A stretch of 64,000 nucleotides of DNA, from contig JAFYIE010000114.1 in the NCBI GenBank assembly GCA_017538795.1, positions 62,001 to 126,000 of the forward strand, given 5' to 3'. The first letter of the stretch is position 1, and each line of letters starts with the position of its first letter. The notes beneath the pieces were generated by a model. That model searched no databases. It saw only the letters and a program-made list of their open reading frames with translations, and was not told where the DNA came from. This document shows positions 34,700 to 44,043 of this stretch, piece after piece. The stretch is from Bacteroidales bacterium (GTDB taxonomy: Bacteria > Bacteroidota > Bacteroidia > Bacteroidales > F082). Made by a program: the position numbers and the translations under genes.

Positions 34700-36658
34700 A
34701 TGAAACTTTCGGTAGTCATAGTGAATTACAACGTTGAGCATTTCCTCGAACAATGCCTTTATTCGGTGCGTCGCGCCATGCAAGGTGTTGAAGGTGAGGT
34801 GTTTGTGGTCGACAACAACTCCGTTGACGGCTCTTTGAAGATGCTCGCGTCGAAGTTTCCGGAGGTAAAAGTAATCGCCAACAAAGACAATGTAGGCTTT
34901 GCAAAGGCTAATAATCAGGCGATTAGGATTTCGACGGGAGAGTATGTTTTGCTTCTGAATCCCGACACTGTGGTTGAAGACGACACTTTCAGCAAATGCA
35001 TCGCTTTTATGGATTCGCATCCTGACGCGGGCGGTTTGGGCGTGAAGATGGTCGACGGAAAGGGTCAGTTCCTGCCGGAATCGAAGCGCGGTCTGCCAAC
35101 CCCGATGACAGCTTTCTATAAGATTTTCGGGCTTTCGAAACTTTTCCCGCACTCAAAGCGTTTTTCGAAGTATCATTTGGGCTATCTGCCTGAAAATGAA
35201 GTGAATCCTGTCGATATTCTGGCTGGCGCCTTTATGCTGATGCGTCGCGAAACTCTCGACAAATGCGGACTTCTCGACGAAACGTTCTTCATGTACGGCG
35301 AGGACATCGACCTTTCTTACCGTATCACTTTGGCGGGGTATAAGAATTACTATTTCCCGGAGACGCGAATTATTCATTATAAAGGGGAGAGCACCAAGAA
35401 AACCACAGTAAATTACGTTTTGGTTTTCTACAAGGCTATGGAGATTTTCGCCAAGAAACATTTTGCTAAAAACCGCGCCCGGACGTTCTCGTTTTTCATC
35501 AATTTCGCCATATATTTTAGGGCGTTTCTTGCTTTGATGTCGCAGTTTTTGGGCAAGCTCTACATGCCGTTGATTGACACTGTTTTGGGTTATTCCGGGC
35601 TTGCAGCGATAAGCTATTTCTGGGGACATTACATGATTTATAATGGGATCGGCTCGTATCCGATAACGCCGCTTTTCTCGATAATCTTGCCGATTTACAT
35701 GTTGATTTGGCTCACGGCCGCTTACTTTACCGGAGGTTACGACAAGCCATATCGTATTTCTCCGTCGGCTGGAGGCGTGATGATTGGCAGTGTTTTAATC
35801 CTTATGCTTTACGCGTTGCTGCCTACAAGTTTGCGTTTTTCGAGAGCTTTAATCCTCTTTGGAACGATTTGGATGGCACTTCAGATGACTTTAAGTAGAA
35901 CTTTAGGTTACTTGCTTAAACTATCTGATTTTCAATATGGTAGAAATGCTAAAAAACGCTTTTTGGTTATAGGAAACCAGGATGAGACGAACCGTGTGGA
36001 ACAGCTTTTGAAGAGCACGTCGATAAAACCTGATTTCATAGGTTTGGTTGCTCCGACGAACATCTACGAGGTGCCGGAACATTATCTTGGAAACCTTACG
36101 CAAGTGCCGGATATCATCGGCATTTACAAAATTACGGAGATAATTTTCTGCTCAAAAGACATCACGCACCAGGAAATCATCGATAAAATGGTGGAATGGC
36201 ACGCCTCTGACCTCGATTACAAGATTGCACCGGTCGACACGCTTTCCATCATCGGAAGTAACTCGATAAACACAAGGGGAGACCTTTATACTGTTGATAT
36301 TCGGACGATTAACACTGTGCCAAATCGCAGAAAGAAACGTCTGTTCGACTTCTCGGTTTCGTTCTTCGGAATAGTTTTCTGGGTTTTCGGAGCTTGGTTC
36401 GTGAAAAATCCTGTGAAGTTCCTTGGCGATTGCTTCAAAGTGCTTTTCGGAGGATATTCGTGGGTTGGTTATTGTGCTACGGAATCCACTGATGGTCAGC
36501 GACTTCCGGATATAAAGAAAGGTATTTACAGCCCCGCTTCGATAGTCGCGGCAGACTTGGACGACGAGGCGCGCGGACAGCTCAATGTGATGTATGCACG
36601 CGACTATACTGTTTTGAAAGATTTTAATATCTTGTTCAGAATGTTGCTGAAACGATAA
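34700..36658 (+). CDS. GT2 glycosyltransferase fused to sugar-transferase-like membrane region
   Basis: 652 residues. Residues 1-about 265 are a GT-A fold of family GT2: VVIVNYNVEHFLEQCLYSV, DNNSVDGS, LLNPDTVVEDD, and ED of YGEDIDLSYRI as likely base. A basic membrane-proximal stretch and about four membrane helices (270-400) follow. Then comes a Rossmann-like segment (RFLVIGNQDETNRVEQLL) as in polyprenyl glycosylphosphotransferases. The C terminus is RRKKRLFDFSVSFFGIVFWV and GGYSWVGYC, like the start of a bacterial sugar transferase domain, but I do not find its usual catalytic motifs. Adds sugars in surface glycan synthesis; the second half may be degenerate. Confidence 0.78.
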   Translation: MKLSVVIVNYNVEHFLEQCLYSVRRAMQGVEGEVFVVDNNSVDGSLKMLASKFPEVKVIANKDNVGFAKANNQAIRISTGEYVLLLNPDTVVEDDTFSKCIAFMDSHPDAGGLGVKMVDGKGQFLPESKRGLPTPMTAFYKIFGLSKLFPHSKRFSKYHLGYLPENEVNPVDILAGAFMLMRRETLDKCGLLDETFFMYGEDIDLSYRITLAGYKNYYFPETRIIHYKGESTKKTTVNYVLVFYKAMEIFAKKHFAKNRARTFSFFINFAIYFRAFLALMSQFLGKLYMPLIDTVLGYSGLAAISYFWGHYMIYNGIGSYPITPLFSIILPIYMLIWLTAAYFTGGYDKPYRISPSAGGVMIGSVLILMLYALLPTSLRFSRALILFGTIWMALQMTLSRTLGYLLKLSDFQYGRNAKKRFLVIGNQDETNRVEQLLKSTSIKPDFIGLVAPTNIYEVPEHYLGNLTQVPDIIGIYKITEIIFCSKDITHQEIIDKMVEWHASDLDYKIAPVDTLSIIGSNSINTRGDLYTVDIRTINTVPNRRKKRLFDFSVSFFGIVFWVFGAWFVKNPVKFLGDCFKVLFGGYSWVGYCATESTDGQRLPDIKKGIYSPASIVAADLDDEARGQLNVMYARDYTVLKDFNILFRMLLKR

Positions 36659-36664
36659 TTTTTG

Positions 36665-36672
36665 TATTTTTG
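36665..36672 (+). promoter_or_regulatory. -7 box of nusB
   Basis: TATTTTTG, 32 nt before the nusB start, right after the GT2 stop codon. Confidence 0.5.
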
Positions 36673-36704
36673 CAGTTTGAAATCATTTTTATAAGTTAAA
36701 TATC

Positions 36705-37664
36705 ATGCTGAATAGAAGATTTTTGAGAATCAAGGTGTTACAGGCACTTTACGCTTATCTGGAATCAGGTGAGACAAACGTCGCGAACGGTATCAAGCAT
36801 CTGCTTGACAGTATCGACAAACTGTACGAGCTTTTCATCTGGCAGCTGTCGTTTCTCGTTGAGACTAAACGTTTTGCGGAAAATAAAATCACCGAAAACA
36901 AGCATAAATATATCCCAAAATACGAGGATTTGCACCCGAACACCAGATATATCGACAACCGTCTGCTCAACGTGATTGAAGACAACAAGGATTTTCGCAA
37001 ACATGAGGCGGAGTTGAAGATTAACTGGGCTGACCATCAGGATGTTGTGAAAAATTATTACGACAAGATGCGCGAAACGCCGGAATACAAGAAATATATG
37101 GCCGACAAGAACGACAATTTCGCGTCCGACAAGAAATTCATCACAACGATGATTACCAATTATTTCGCTGATTTGGACGTTCTGCAGGACTTTTACGAAG
37201 ACAAGAGCATCTATTTCTGCGATGATTATCATTTGGTTAGCTCGATGCTTATCAATTTCTTTACAGAGATGAAGAAATTCGATGTCGACACAAAGCTTCC
37301 TTCGATTTACAAGCAGGAAAACCTCGAAGCTAACGCTGACGAGAAATTCATCCAGGATTTGTTCCGCGAAACGATTAACCATGATGAGGAATTTGGAAAG
37401 CTTATAGGCGACAACACAAACAACTGGGAGAAAGAGCGCATTTGCTTGATGGACATGATAATCCTGAAAATGGCACTTGCCGAGTTTGTGTGCTTCCCAA
37501 GCATCCCTGTTAAGGTTACTATGAACGAATATATTGAGATTTCGAAATATTTCAGCACTCCGAAGAGCAGAATTTTCGTCAACGGAATACTTGATAAATT
37601 GGCGAAGAAGATGACCGAAAGTGGCGCGATTAACAAAAAAGGATTAGGATTACTTGAAAAATAG
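36705..37664 (+). CDS. nusB: Transcription antitermination factor NusB
   Basis: 319 residues, the long Bacteroidota form. The N terminus MLNRRFLRIKVLQALYAYLES and the C-terminal NusB fold are typical: ICLMDMIILKMALAEFVCFPSIPVKVTMNEYIEISKYFSTPKSRIFVNGILDKL. The middle (about 60-190) is charged, predicted helical and specific to this phylum. NusB with NusE binds boxA RNA and aids rRNA transcription antitermination. Followed after a word-salad spacer by porQ. Confidence 0.92.
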   Translation: MLNRRFLRIKVLQALYAYLESGETNVANGIKHLLDSIDKLYELFIWQLSFLVETKRFAENKITENKHKYIPKYEDLHPNTRYIDNRLLNVIEDNKDFRKHEAELKINWADHQDVVKNYYDKMRETPEYKKYMADKNDNFASDKKFITTMITNYFADLDVLQDFYEDKSIYFCDDYHLVSSMLINFFTEMKKFDVDTKLPSIYKQENLEANADEKFIQDLFRETINHDEEFGKLIGDNTNNWEKERICLMDMIILKMALAEFVCFPSIPVKVTMNEYIEISKYFSTPKSRIFVNGILDKLAKKMTESGAINKKGLGLLEK

Positions 37665-37723
37665 TTAGAAGTTTGAAGTTAGAAGTTTGGAGTTAGTCAG
37701 TTGTTCAGTTAATCAGTTAGAAG
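37665..37723. repeat. Low-complexity spacer of GTTAGAAGTTTGAA words
   Basis: The spacer repeats TTAGAAGTTTGAAG, TTAGAAGTTTGGAG, TTAGTCAGTTGTTCAG, TTAATCAGTTAGAAG. There is no promoter box, terminator or coding potential that I can see. Confidence 0.55.
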
Positions 37724-38767
37724 ATGAAGATGCGCTACATGATAATGAGTTTGATGATGATGTTTGTCATTGAGAGTCAAGGGCAGACGTCGAATGGCGC
37801 ATATAGTTTTCTCGATATGACAAGTTCGGCGAGGGTTGCCGCTTTGGGTAATACCGACCTTGCCATTTACGACTCCGATATTCAGCTTGGAATCAACAAC
37901 CCGTCGTTGATTAACAGGGATATGCACAAAGACATTGTGTTTTCATATGTCAATTATTATGCCGACATCAATTATGGAATGGCGCAATATGGCCATTCTT
38001 TTGAGAAATTTGGCACTTTTACCGCTTCTGTGATGTATCACAGCTATGGAAAGATGAAATATTCCGATGAGCAGGGATATGCTGATGGAAGTACCTTTAA
38101 ACCAGGCGATTACAACATTATGATAGGATGGGGACGCCAGCTGACCCCGCATTGGAGCATTGGCGCTAACGTGAAGTTTGCCGGGCTGCAGTATGAAGCT
38201 TATAAATCTTATGCTGTGGCGGTTGATGTGGCCGGAAGTTATCGCAATGATGAAGGCTGGATGTTCTCGTTGATGGCGAGAAACATAGGATATGAACTGT
38301 ATTCCAATTTTGATGGCAAAAGAAACGAGTTGCCGTTCAGATTGTCGGCTGGCGTTTCGAAACGTCTTGAGCACGTCCCGTTTTTGTTCAGCATCGTTTA
38401 TGAAAACATTCAGAAATGGGATTTGACATACGACGACCCATTGGATTTGGAAGGCAATTATGATCCGATTTCCGGTACGCACAACGATAAGTCAGACGCT
38501 TCGAAGTTTGGCGAGAATTTGATGCGTCACATTGTGTTCGGCGGTGAGATTTACATCGGTAAAAACCTTGTTTTGAGGGCTGCTTACAACTATGGCATGA
38601 GGCAGAACATGAAAGTGCCTACCAAGAAAGGCTTATGCGGGTTCTCGTATGGTGTAGGCGTCAGGATTTGGAAGCTCAGCATCAATTATTCGCGTTCGGA
38701 GATGCACATCTACGGCTCGCCGCATTATATCACCATCTCGACTAATCTCGACCGCTTCGTAAAATAA
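37724..38767 (+). CDS. porQ: Type IX secretion system protein PorQ
   Basis: 347 residues: signal peptide (about 1-21), then the PorQ start GAYSFLDMTSSARVAALGNTDLAIYDSDIQLGINNPSLIN and an outer-membrane beta-barrel of the PorV/PorQ family. RHIVFGGEIYIGKNLVLRAAYNYGMRQ and the final strand ITISTNLDRFV close it. PorQ is part of the cell-surface attachment complex of the type IX system and helps anchor cargo. Consistent with this, the esterase at 49799 carries a type A sorting tail. Confidence 0.88.
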   Translation: MKMRYMIMSLMMMFVIESQGQTSNGAYSFLDMTSSARVAALGNTDLAIYDSDIQLGINNPSLINRDMHKDIVFSYVNYYADINYGMAQYGHSFEKFGTFTASVMYHSYGKMKYSDEQGYADGSTFKPGDYNIMIGWGRQLTPHWSIGANVKFAGLQYEAYKSYAVAVDVAGSYRNDEGWMFSLMARNIGYELYSNFDGKRNELPFRLSAGVSKRLEHVPFLFSIVYENIQKWDLTYDDPLDLEGNYDPISGTHNDKSDASKFGENLMRHIVFGGEIYIGKNLVLRAAYNYGMRQNMKVPTKKGLCGFSYGVGVRIWKLSINYSRSEMHIYGSPHYITISTNLDRFVK

Positions 38768-38776
38768 AGCAATTAA

Positions 38777-39886
38777 ATGTTTCTCAAAGAGTTAAAGTTG
38801 ACTAATTTTAAAAATTGTGTATCGGCTGATATGCGGTTTTCGGAGAAAATTAATTGTTTTGTAGGGTTAAATGGCGCTGGCAAGACCAATATTCTCGACG
38901 CGATTTATTATCTCGCTTTCTGCAAAAGCTATTTCACCACTTCCGACAAGCAAAACATACGTCATGGCGAGGATTTCTTTGCTGTTCACGGCGATTTTGT
39001 GACCGACAACGACGAGACGGAGACTATTTCGTGTGTGCAGAAAGAAAACGCCAAGAAATCGTTTAAATGCAATAAAAAAGAGTATGAGCGACTTGCCGAC
39101 CACATCGGGAAGATTCCGCTTGTGATGATTTCGCCTTACGATCGCGATTTGATTAACGACGGCAGCGATTTGAGGCGCAAGTTCATCGACGGCGTGATCT
39201 CGCAGTTCGACTCGGTGTATCTTGGCGATTTGCTGCAATACAACAAGGTTTTGGCTCAACGCAACACCCAGCTGAAGCAGTTTTGGGAGAACCGGTTTTT
39301 CGACGCCAACCTGCTTTCGCTTTGGGACGAGCAGCTGATTCGTTATGCCACGCCTATTTTTGAGAAAAGAAAGGCGTTTCTGCAGGATTTTATGCCGATT
39401 TTCCAGAAATATTACGACATTGTTTCGGGCACGACAGAGAAAGTTGACATTGTTTACGAAAGCGCGTTGCATGAAAAAACGATGGAGCAGTTGTTGCTGG
39501 AAAGTCAGGAGAAGGACAGATATTCGTCGTATACAAATGTCGGTATTCATAAGGATGACCTTGGCTTTATGATTGATAATCATCTGGTTAAGAAGTTTGG
39601 CTCGCAAGGACAGCAGAAGTCGTTTGTGGTGGCGATAAAGCTGGCGCAATTCGATTTCAATTATCATAAAGTGGGGTTCAAGCCTATTTTGCTTTTGGAT
39701 GATATTTTCGACAAACTAGACGATAATCGTGTGGCGCAACTTGTGAAATTGGTTGGCAACGATTATTTTGGACAGGTGTTTATTACTGATACTCAACGGC
39801 AAAGGATACAGTATCTTTTGGATAACATAGAGGGAAACCATAAGATTTTTGAGGTTGAACAAGGAAAGGTGAAAGACGATGAGTGA
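38777..39886 (+). CDS. recF: DNA replication and repair protein RecF
   Basis: 369 residues. SMC-like ATPase: FLKELKLTNFKNC, Walker A GLNGAGKTNILDAIYYL, FCKSYF, signature SQGQQKSFVVAIKLAQF, Walker B ILLLDDIFDKLDDNR, and a D-loop. It binds gapped DNA and works with RecO/RecR (recR at 16785) to load RecA. It starts 9 nt after porQ and overlaps the DUF721 gene by 8 nt. Confidence 0.95.
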   Translation: MFLKELKLTNFKNCVSADMRFSEKINCFVGLNGAGKTNILDAIYYLAFCKSYFTTSDKQNIRHGEDFFAVHGDFVTDNDETETISCVQKENAKKSFKCNKKEYERLADHIGKIPLVMISPYDRDLINDGSDLRRKFIDGVISQFDSVYLGDLLQYNKVLAQRNTQLKQFWENRFFDANLLSLWDEQLIRYATPIFEKRKAFLQDFMPIFQKYYDIVSGTTEKVDIVYESALHEKTMEQLLLESQEKDRYSSYTNVGIHKDDLGFMIDNHLVKKFGSQGQQKSFVVAIKLAQFDFNYHKVGFKPILLLDDIFDKLDDNRVAQLVKLVGNDYFGQVFITDTQRQRIQYLLDNIEGNHKIFEVEQGKVKDDE

Positions 39887-40169
39887 TCCGAATTTGACGA
39901 CATTGGGCGAGATGATAAAGGCGTTTTATCATGAAAATCAGCGTGATGGCGCTTTAGACGAGCAAAAGATACTTGACTCGTGGAAGGTTGTAGTGGGTGA
40001 TTTCATCGCTTCGCATACTTTGAAGACAAGTGTGAAAAACGGCGTTTTTTATGTGAAAGTTGACGCTGATTCGTTGAAAAACGAGCTGCTTTACGCAAAA
40101 TCGATGCTTATCAGGAAGCTAAATTCAAAAGTCGATAAGGAAATTTTAAAAGATATTGTTATTATATAA
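39879..40169 (+). CDS. DUF721 (DciA-like) protein
   Basis: 96 residues: LGEMIKAFYHENQRDGALDEQKILDSWKVVVGDFIASHTLKTSVKNGVFYVKVDADSLKNELLYAKSMLIRKLN as a whole matches the DUF721 pattern (W-x3-V-G near the middle, hydrophobic V-x-V and L-x-S strands, L-x2-EL-x4-K). DUF721 includes DciA, the replicative helicase loader of bacteria that lack DnaC. Its overlap with recF fits a replication role. The DciA function is inferred from family. Confidence 0.82.
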   Translation: MSDPNLTTLGEMIKAFYHENQRDGALDEQKILDSWKVVVGDFIASHTLKTSVKNGVFYVKVDADSLKNELLYAKSMLIRKLNSKVDKEILKDIVII

Positions 40170-40180
40170 AAAATATTTTG

Positions 40181-40188
40181 TATCTTTG
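40181..40188 (+). promoter_or_regulatory. -7 box of efp
   Basis: TATCTTTG with a TTG at 40156-40158, 22 nt upstream; 46 nt from box end to the efp start. Confidence 0.55.
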
Positions 40189-40234
40189 CGCCGATTTTTG
40201 ATTTTTTTAAAAGTAACTTATAAATTTACGTAAT

Positions 40235-40801
40235 ATGATTAACTCACAAGACATTAAGATCGGAAGCTGCATCAGAATGGATGGTAAACTTTATTTTTGC
40301 GTTGATTTTCAGCATGTGAAGCCGGGCAAAGGTAACACCATCATGCGTATTAAACTGAAGAGCGTAGTTGACGGCCGTACATTGGAGCGCCGTTTCGATA
40401 TCGGTGAAAAACTTGAAGACGTTCGCGTTGAACATCGTCAGTATCAGTACCTTTACAAAGAAGGTGATGATTATATTTTCATGAATCAGGAAGACTACGA
40501 GCAGATCCCTCTTATGAAAGATCTTATTACAGGTGTTGATTTCCTTAAGGAAAGCGATGTTTGCGATGTTATTTTCGACACATCAACCGACACAGTGTTG
40601 TTCGCTGAACTTCCAGTGAAGACTGTTCTCGAGGTTACTTATACAGAGCCAGGCGAGAAGGGTAACACAGCAACCAACGCTATGAAAGAGGCCACAGTTG
40701 AGACAGGCGCAAAGGTTAGAGTTCCTTTGTTCATCAACACAGGTGATAAAATCAGAGTTGACACACGTACCGGTGAGTACGCAGAAAGAGTAAGAGAATA
40801 A
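40235..40801 (+). CDS. efp: Elongation factor P
   Basis: 188 residues, standard length. Three beta-barrel domains: KOW-like N-terminal (IKIGSCIRMDGKLYFCVDFQHVKPGKGN with K32 at the tip loop that is modified in many bacteria), OB domain, and C-terminal OB (VPLFINTGDKIRVDTRTGEYAERV). EF-P rescues ribosomes stalled at polyproline. The lpxD-like gene begins 3 nt after its stop. Confidence 0.97.
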   Translation: MINSQDIKIGSCIRMDGKLYFCVDFQHVKPGKGNTIMRIKLKSVVDGRTLERRFDIGEKLEDVRVEHRQYQYLYKEGDDYIFMNQEDYEQIPLMKDLITGVDFLKESDVCDVIFDTSTDTVLFAELPVKTVLEVTYTEPGEKGNTATNAMKEATVETGAKVRVPLFINTGDKIRVDTRTGEYAERVRE

Positions 40802-40804
40802 TAT

Positions 40805-41746
40805 ATGAGAATAGAACCAGCAACGACAGTTAAGTGTATTGCCGATTATATTGGCGCGACCAAGATTATCGGTGATCCGAACCAGATCATCACTGGGCTT
40901 AACGAGCTTCATGAGGTTGAGGCGGGTGACATTACATTCGTCGACCACCCGAAATATTATCAGAGAGTTTTGAACTCGGCTGCTACAGTCGTTATCATCA
41001 ATAACGGTGATGTCGAGTGCCCGGAGGGAAAGACTCTCATTGTTCACGATTGTCCGTTTGACGCGTTCAACAAGGTTATCTTGTCGTATCGCAGATTTGT
41101 GCCTGCAACAGCGATGGTAAGTCCGAAAGCTGAGATTGGTGAAGGCACTATCATTGAGCCGGGCGCATTCGTGGCTGAGCACGTGAAAATCGGCAAGAAC
41201 TGCATCATTCACGCTAACGTGACCATCAACAACTGGACAGTTATTGGCGACAATGTCATCATCAACAGCGGTTCAGTTCTCGCAGCAGATGCTTGCTATT
41301 TCCAGCATCGCGGTCCAGACCGTCAGGTGAAGTTCGAGTCATGCGGTCGTGTTGTCATTGAGGACGACGTTGAGATTGGAGCTTTGTGCGCTATTGACAT
41401 CGGAGTTACAAGCGACACTATCATCGGCAGAGGCACCAAGATGGATAACCATGTCCAGGTTGGTCACGACGCTAAGATCGGTAAGAACTGCTTCCTCGGA
41501 GCACATTGCGCAATCGGCGGTGTTTCAAGAGTTAAAGACAACGTTTCAATCTGGTCGATGTCGGCAGTTAACAAAGACCTCGTGATTGCTGAAGGAACTA
41601 CAATCTTGGCTTATACAGCAGTCGATAAAGACACAGAACCTGGAGTTACATACTTTGGAATGCCAGGCATGGAAGCAAAGAAGAAATGGAGAGAGATGGC
41701 GTGCGTGAGAATGCTGCCTGATTTGATTAGTAAGTTAAATAAATAA
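40805..41746 (+). CDS. LpxD-like UDP-acylglucosamine N-acyltransferase
   Basis: 313 residues: an N-terminal LpxD-type uridine-binding domain (LNELHEVEAGDITFVDHPKYYQRVLNSAATVVII) and a left-handed beta-helix of hexapeptide repeats (from about 105, PKAEIGEGTIIEPGAFVAEHVKIGKN). Catalytic His region DNHVQVGHDAKIGKN. It transfers a hydroxyacyl chain to UDP-3-O-acylglucosamine in lipid A synthesis. Bacteroidota commonly carry a second LpxD-like gene next to efp, and this looks like that copy, so its exact substrate is less certain. Ends in a clear terminator. Confidence 0.85.
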   Translation: MRIEPATTVKCIADYIGATKIIGDPNQIITGLNELHEVEAGDITFVDHPKYYQRVLNSAATVVIINNGDVECPEGKTLIVHDCPFDAFNKVILSYRRFVPATAMVSPKAEIGEGTIIEPGAFVAEHVKIGKNCIIHANVTINNWTVIGDNVIINSGSVLAADACYFQHRGPDRQVKFESCGRVVIEDDVEIGALCAIDIGVTSDTIIGRGTKMDNHVQVGHDAKIGKNCFLGAHCAIGGVSRVKDNVSIWSMSAVNKDLVIAEGTTILAYTAVDKDTEPGVTYFGMPGMEAKKKWREMACVRMLPDLISKLNK

Positions 41747-41750
41747 TATG

Positions 41751-41777
41751 AAGGCCGCTTGAAAGAGCGGCTTTTTT
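41751..41777 (+). terminator. Rho-independent terminator after lpxD-like gene
   Basis: GGCCGCT, loop TGAAAG, AGCGGC, then seven T. It ends the efp-lpxD unit. Confidence 0.92.
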
Positions 41778-41789
41778 TATATTAAGCCT

Positions 41790-44033
41790 ATGAAATTATT
41801 GATTTTTATTCTTTTCGTGCTTCTGGTTTTCAGATGGGATAAATTAAGCAAAGCAAGAAAATTTTTGTTGATTTTCATAATCATTCTGTTGTGGAATTAC
41901 AGCAAGGTTCCAAAAGCGAGTTTGGATATAGTGCCGAAGCCGCAGAATATTGAGATGCTTGGCGGTAGAGATTGCAGGGTCAATAATAGGACTGTGATTG
42001 TGGCAAAAGACCCTGAGAATCAGTTCAATGCCGAGTATTTGCAATCGTATATGAAAGGTCTGTTCAAAGGCGATTTTGAGATAGTTTCGTATTGTGATAA
42101 GAAGAATAAAATCGAGCTTTTGATCAACGATAGTCTGGAAGAAGAAGGCTACAGGATGAGTGTGGCGAAAGGAATTGTTGAGATTGAGGGAGGAACGGAG
42201 AAGGGAGTGTTTTATGGTATTCAGACGTTGTTGCAGATGATGCCCGCTGATATTTATAATAAGGATAATATCAAGAAAATCAAGGCGTTGAGGGTGCCGA
42301 AGATGAAGATCCAGGATCGTCCGAGGTTCGCTTATAGAGGCATGCATCTGGATGTTTCGAGGACGTTTTTTGACGCGGAATACATCTATAAATTTATTGA
42401 CGCTTTAGCTTATTATAAAATCAATAATTTCCATTGGCATCTGACCGACGATCAAGGATGGAGAGTGGAAATTAAGAAATACCCTAAACTCATTGAACTC
42501 GGGGCATGGCGAGGAGCTAAAGAAGTTTTGAAACCCGCTTACGCTTCGGGTATGGCGCGCAATGGCGGCTATTACACGCAAGAAGAGATAAAATCAATAG
42601 TTAAATACGCAGCCGACAGAAATATCAATATTATTCCGGAGATTGATTTGCCCGGACACAGTAAGGCGGTGGCGGTGACGTATCCTGAGATTTTGTGTGA
42701 CATTGACACGAAGCATTACAGTGTGCAGTGGGAGTCGAACAACGTTTGGTGTGTTGGAAGAGAAGAAAATTACGCCATGTTGGAAGATATCATCGCGGAG
42801 ATGGTTGAGTTGTTCCCGTCGAAGATTTACCATATCGGCGGCGACGAGGTGAATATGGATTCATGGAAGGAATGTCCACGCTGTCAGGGATTATCGCAAG
42901 ATTATTTTGTGAGGAGACTTGAGACTATTTTGGCGAAATATGGCAAGACCATGGGCGGCTGGGATGAGATCATCGATGGCGGTGAGTTGAGGCCTGAGAC
43001 CGTTGTTTATGCATGGGCGAGTCTTGACAGAGGTATAAAATCGGTGAAGGAAGGTCATCCGACTGTGATGCAGATAGCGCAATACATGTATTTCGACATG
43101 AAGCAAAGCAAAGACGAGCGCGGCTTGCAGTGGGCAGGGGTGAATTCGTTGGAGAAAGCGTACAGCTTTGACCCGATAGGTAATTTTGACTTGACGGAGG
43201 ATGAGACGAAACATGTTTTAGGACCGCAGGGAGGATGCTGGGCCGAGTGCTTGCAGGTGAAAAATTATGTTGATTATCAAGTGTTTCCGAAGCTGCTGGC
43301 ACTTTCAGAGATTGGATGGAGCGAGAGAGAAGCACGAGACTATAAAGATTTTCAAAGACGACTTTTTGCGGCTCAGTATGCAAAGCTTTACGCGATGGAT
43401 TTCAAGTTCAGGATTGCGCCTCCGGAGGTCGTTTATGAAAACGGGAAATTAGTCGCGGCAAAGGAGAACGACATTCTGACGATACGATATACAAAAGATG
43501 GGACGGCACCTACTGTCGCGTCGAAAAAATATTCGAAGCCACTAAAGACGGAAACGCCTGAGAACTATAGGTTCGCGACGTTTTACAAAGACCGTTCGAG
43601 TATCGCTCGCGGCGCTCAAAATATTGATTTACATCATTATCTGAAGCCGGAGACCACCGTGAAGTCGAATATTCCGTTTTTTGAGGATATAAACCGTTTG
43701 GTGGATTATGATTTGAATACCTATTGTTTCACTTCACGAGAGATAGGTGAAGGCGATTATGTTGAGTTTACGTTTGCGGAACCTCTTGAGTGTCATTCGA
43801 TTGGGATGTGCACGGGCTATTACAATTTGGCTGTTTACGGCATCTTGAACGGGTATATCGAGTATTCGTACGATGGTGAGAATTACCACAGAGGCAAGCG
43901 TTTTGAGTACGATATGTTTGAAGGTTACAGAGCATATTGTCATCCGGAGAAGCCTGTGAAATCAGTGAGGATTGTTGTTGATGGCATCAGTGAACATGAG
44001 GTGACGGGAATTCAGGATTTGAGGATAGAATAG
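41790..44033 (+). CDS. GH20 beta-N-acetylhexosaminidase
   Basis: 747 residues. Two hydrophobic segments (about 1-15 and 25-40) anchor it instead of a normal signal peptide. A GH20b domain (VPKPQNIEMLGGRDC, GVFYGIQTLLQMMP) is followed by the GH20 barrel: YRGMHLDVSRTFFD, FHWHLTDDQGWRVEIKKYP, and the catalytic D352-E353 pair in HIGGDEVN. The C terminus has a chitobiase-like and F5/8 discoidin-like domain (GEGDYVEFTFAEPLECHSIGM). It releases terminal GlcNAc or GalNAc from glycans. Followed by the Fic gene after 10 nt. Confidence 0.93.
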   Translation: MKLLIFILFVLLVFRWDKLSKARKFLLIFIIILLWNYSKVPKASLDIVPKPQNIEMLGGRDCRVNNRTVIVAKDPENQFNAEYLQSYMKGLFKGDFEIVSYCDKKNKIELLINDSLEEEGYRMSVAKGIVEIEGGTEKGVFYGIQTLLQMMPADIYNKDNIKKIKALRVPKMKIQDRPRFAYRGMHLDVSRTFFDAEYIYKFIDALAYYKINNFHWHLTDDQGWRVEIKKYPKLIELGAWRGAKEVLKPAYASGMARNGGYYTQEEIKSIVKYAADRNINIIPEIDLPGHSKAVAVTYPEILCDIDTKHYSVQWESNNVWCVGREENYAMLEDIIAEMVELFPSKIYHIGGDEVNMDSWKECPRCQGLSQDYFVRRLETILAKYGKTMGGWDEIIDGGELRPETVVYAWASLDRGIKSVKEGHPTVMQIAQYMYFDMKQSKDERGLQWAGVNSLEKAYSFDPIGNFDLTEDETKHVLGPQGGCWAECLQVKNYVDYQVFPKLLALSEIGWSEREARDYKDFQRRLFAAQYAKLYAMDFKFRIAPPEVVYENGKLVAAKENDILTIRYTKDGTAPTVASKKYSKPLKTETPENYRFATFYKDRSSIARGAQNIDLHHYLKPETTVKSNIPFFEDINRLVDYDLNTYCFTSREIGEGDYVEFTFAEPLECHSIGMCTGYYNLAVYGILNGYIEYSYDGENYHRGKRFEYDMFEGYRAYCHPEKPVKSVRIVVDGISEHEVTGIQDLRIE

Positions 44034-44043
44034 TTTTGTTGAC

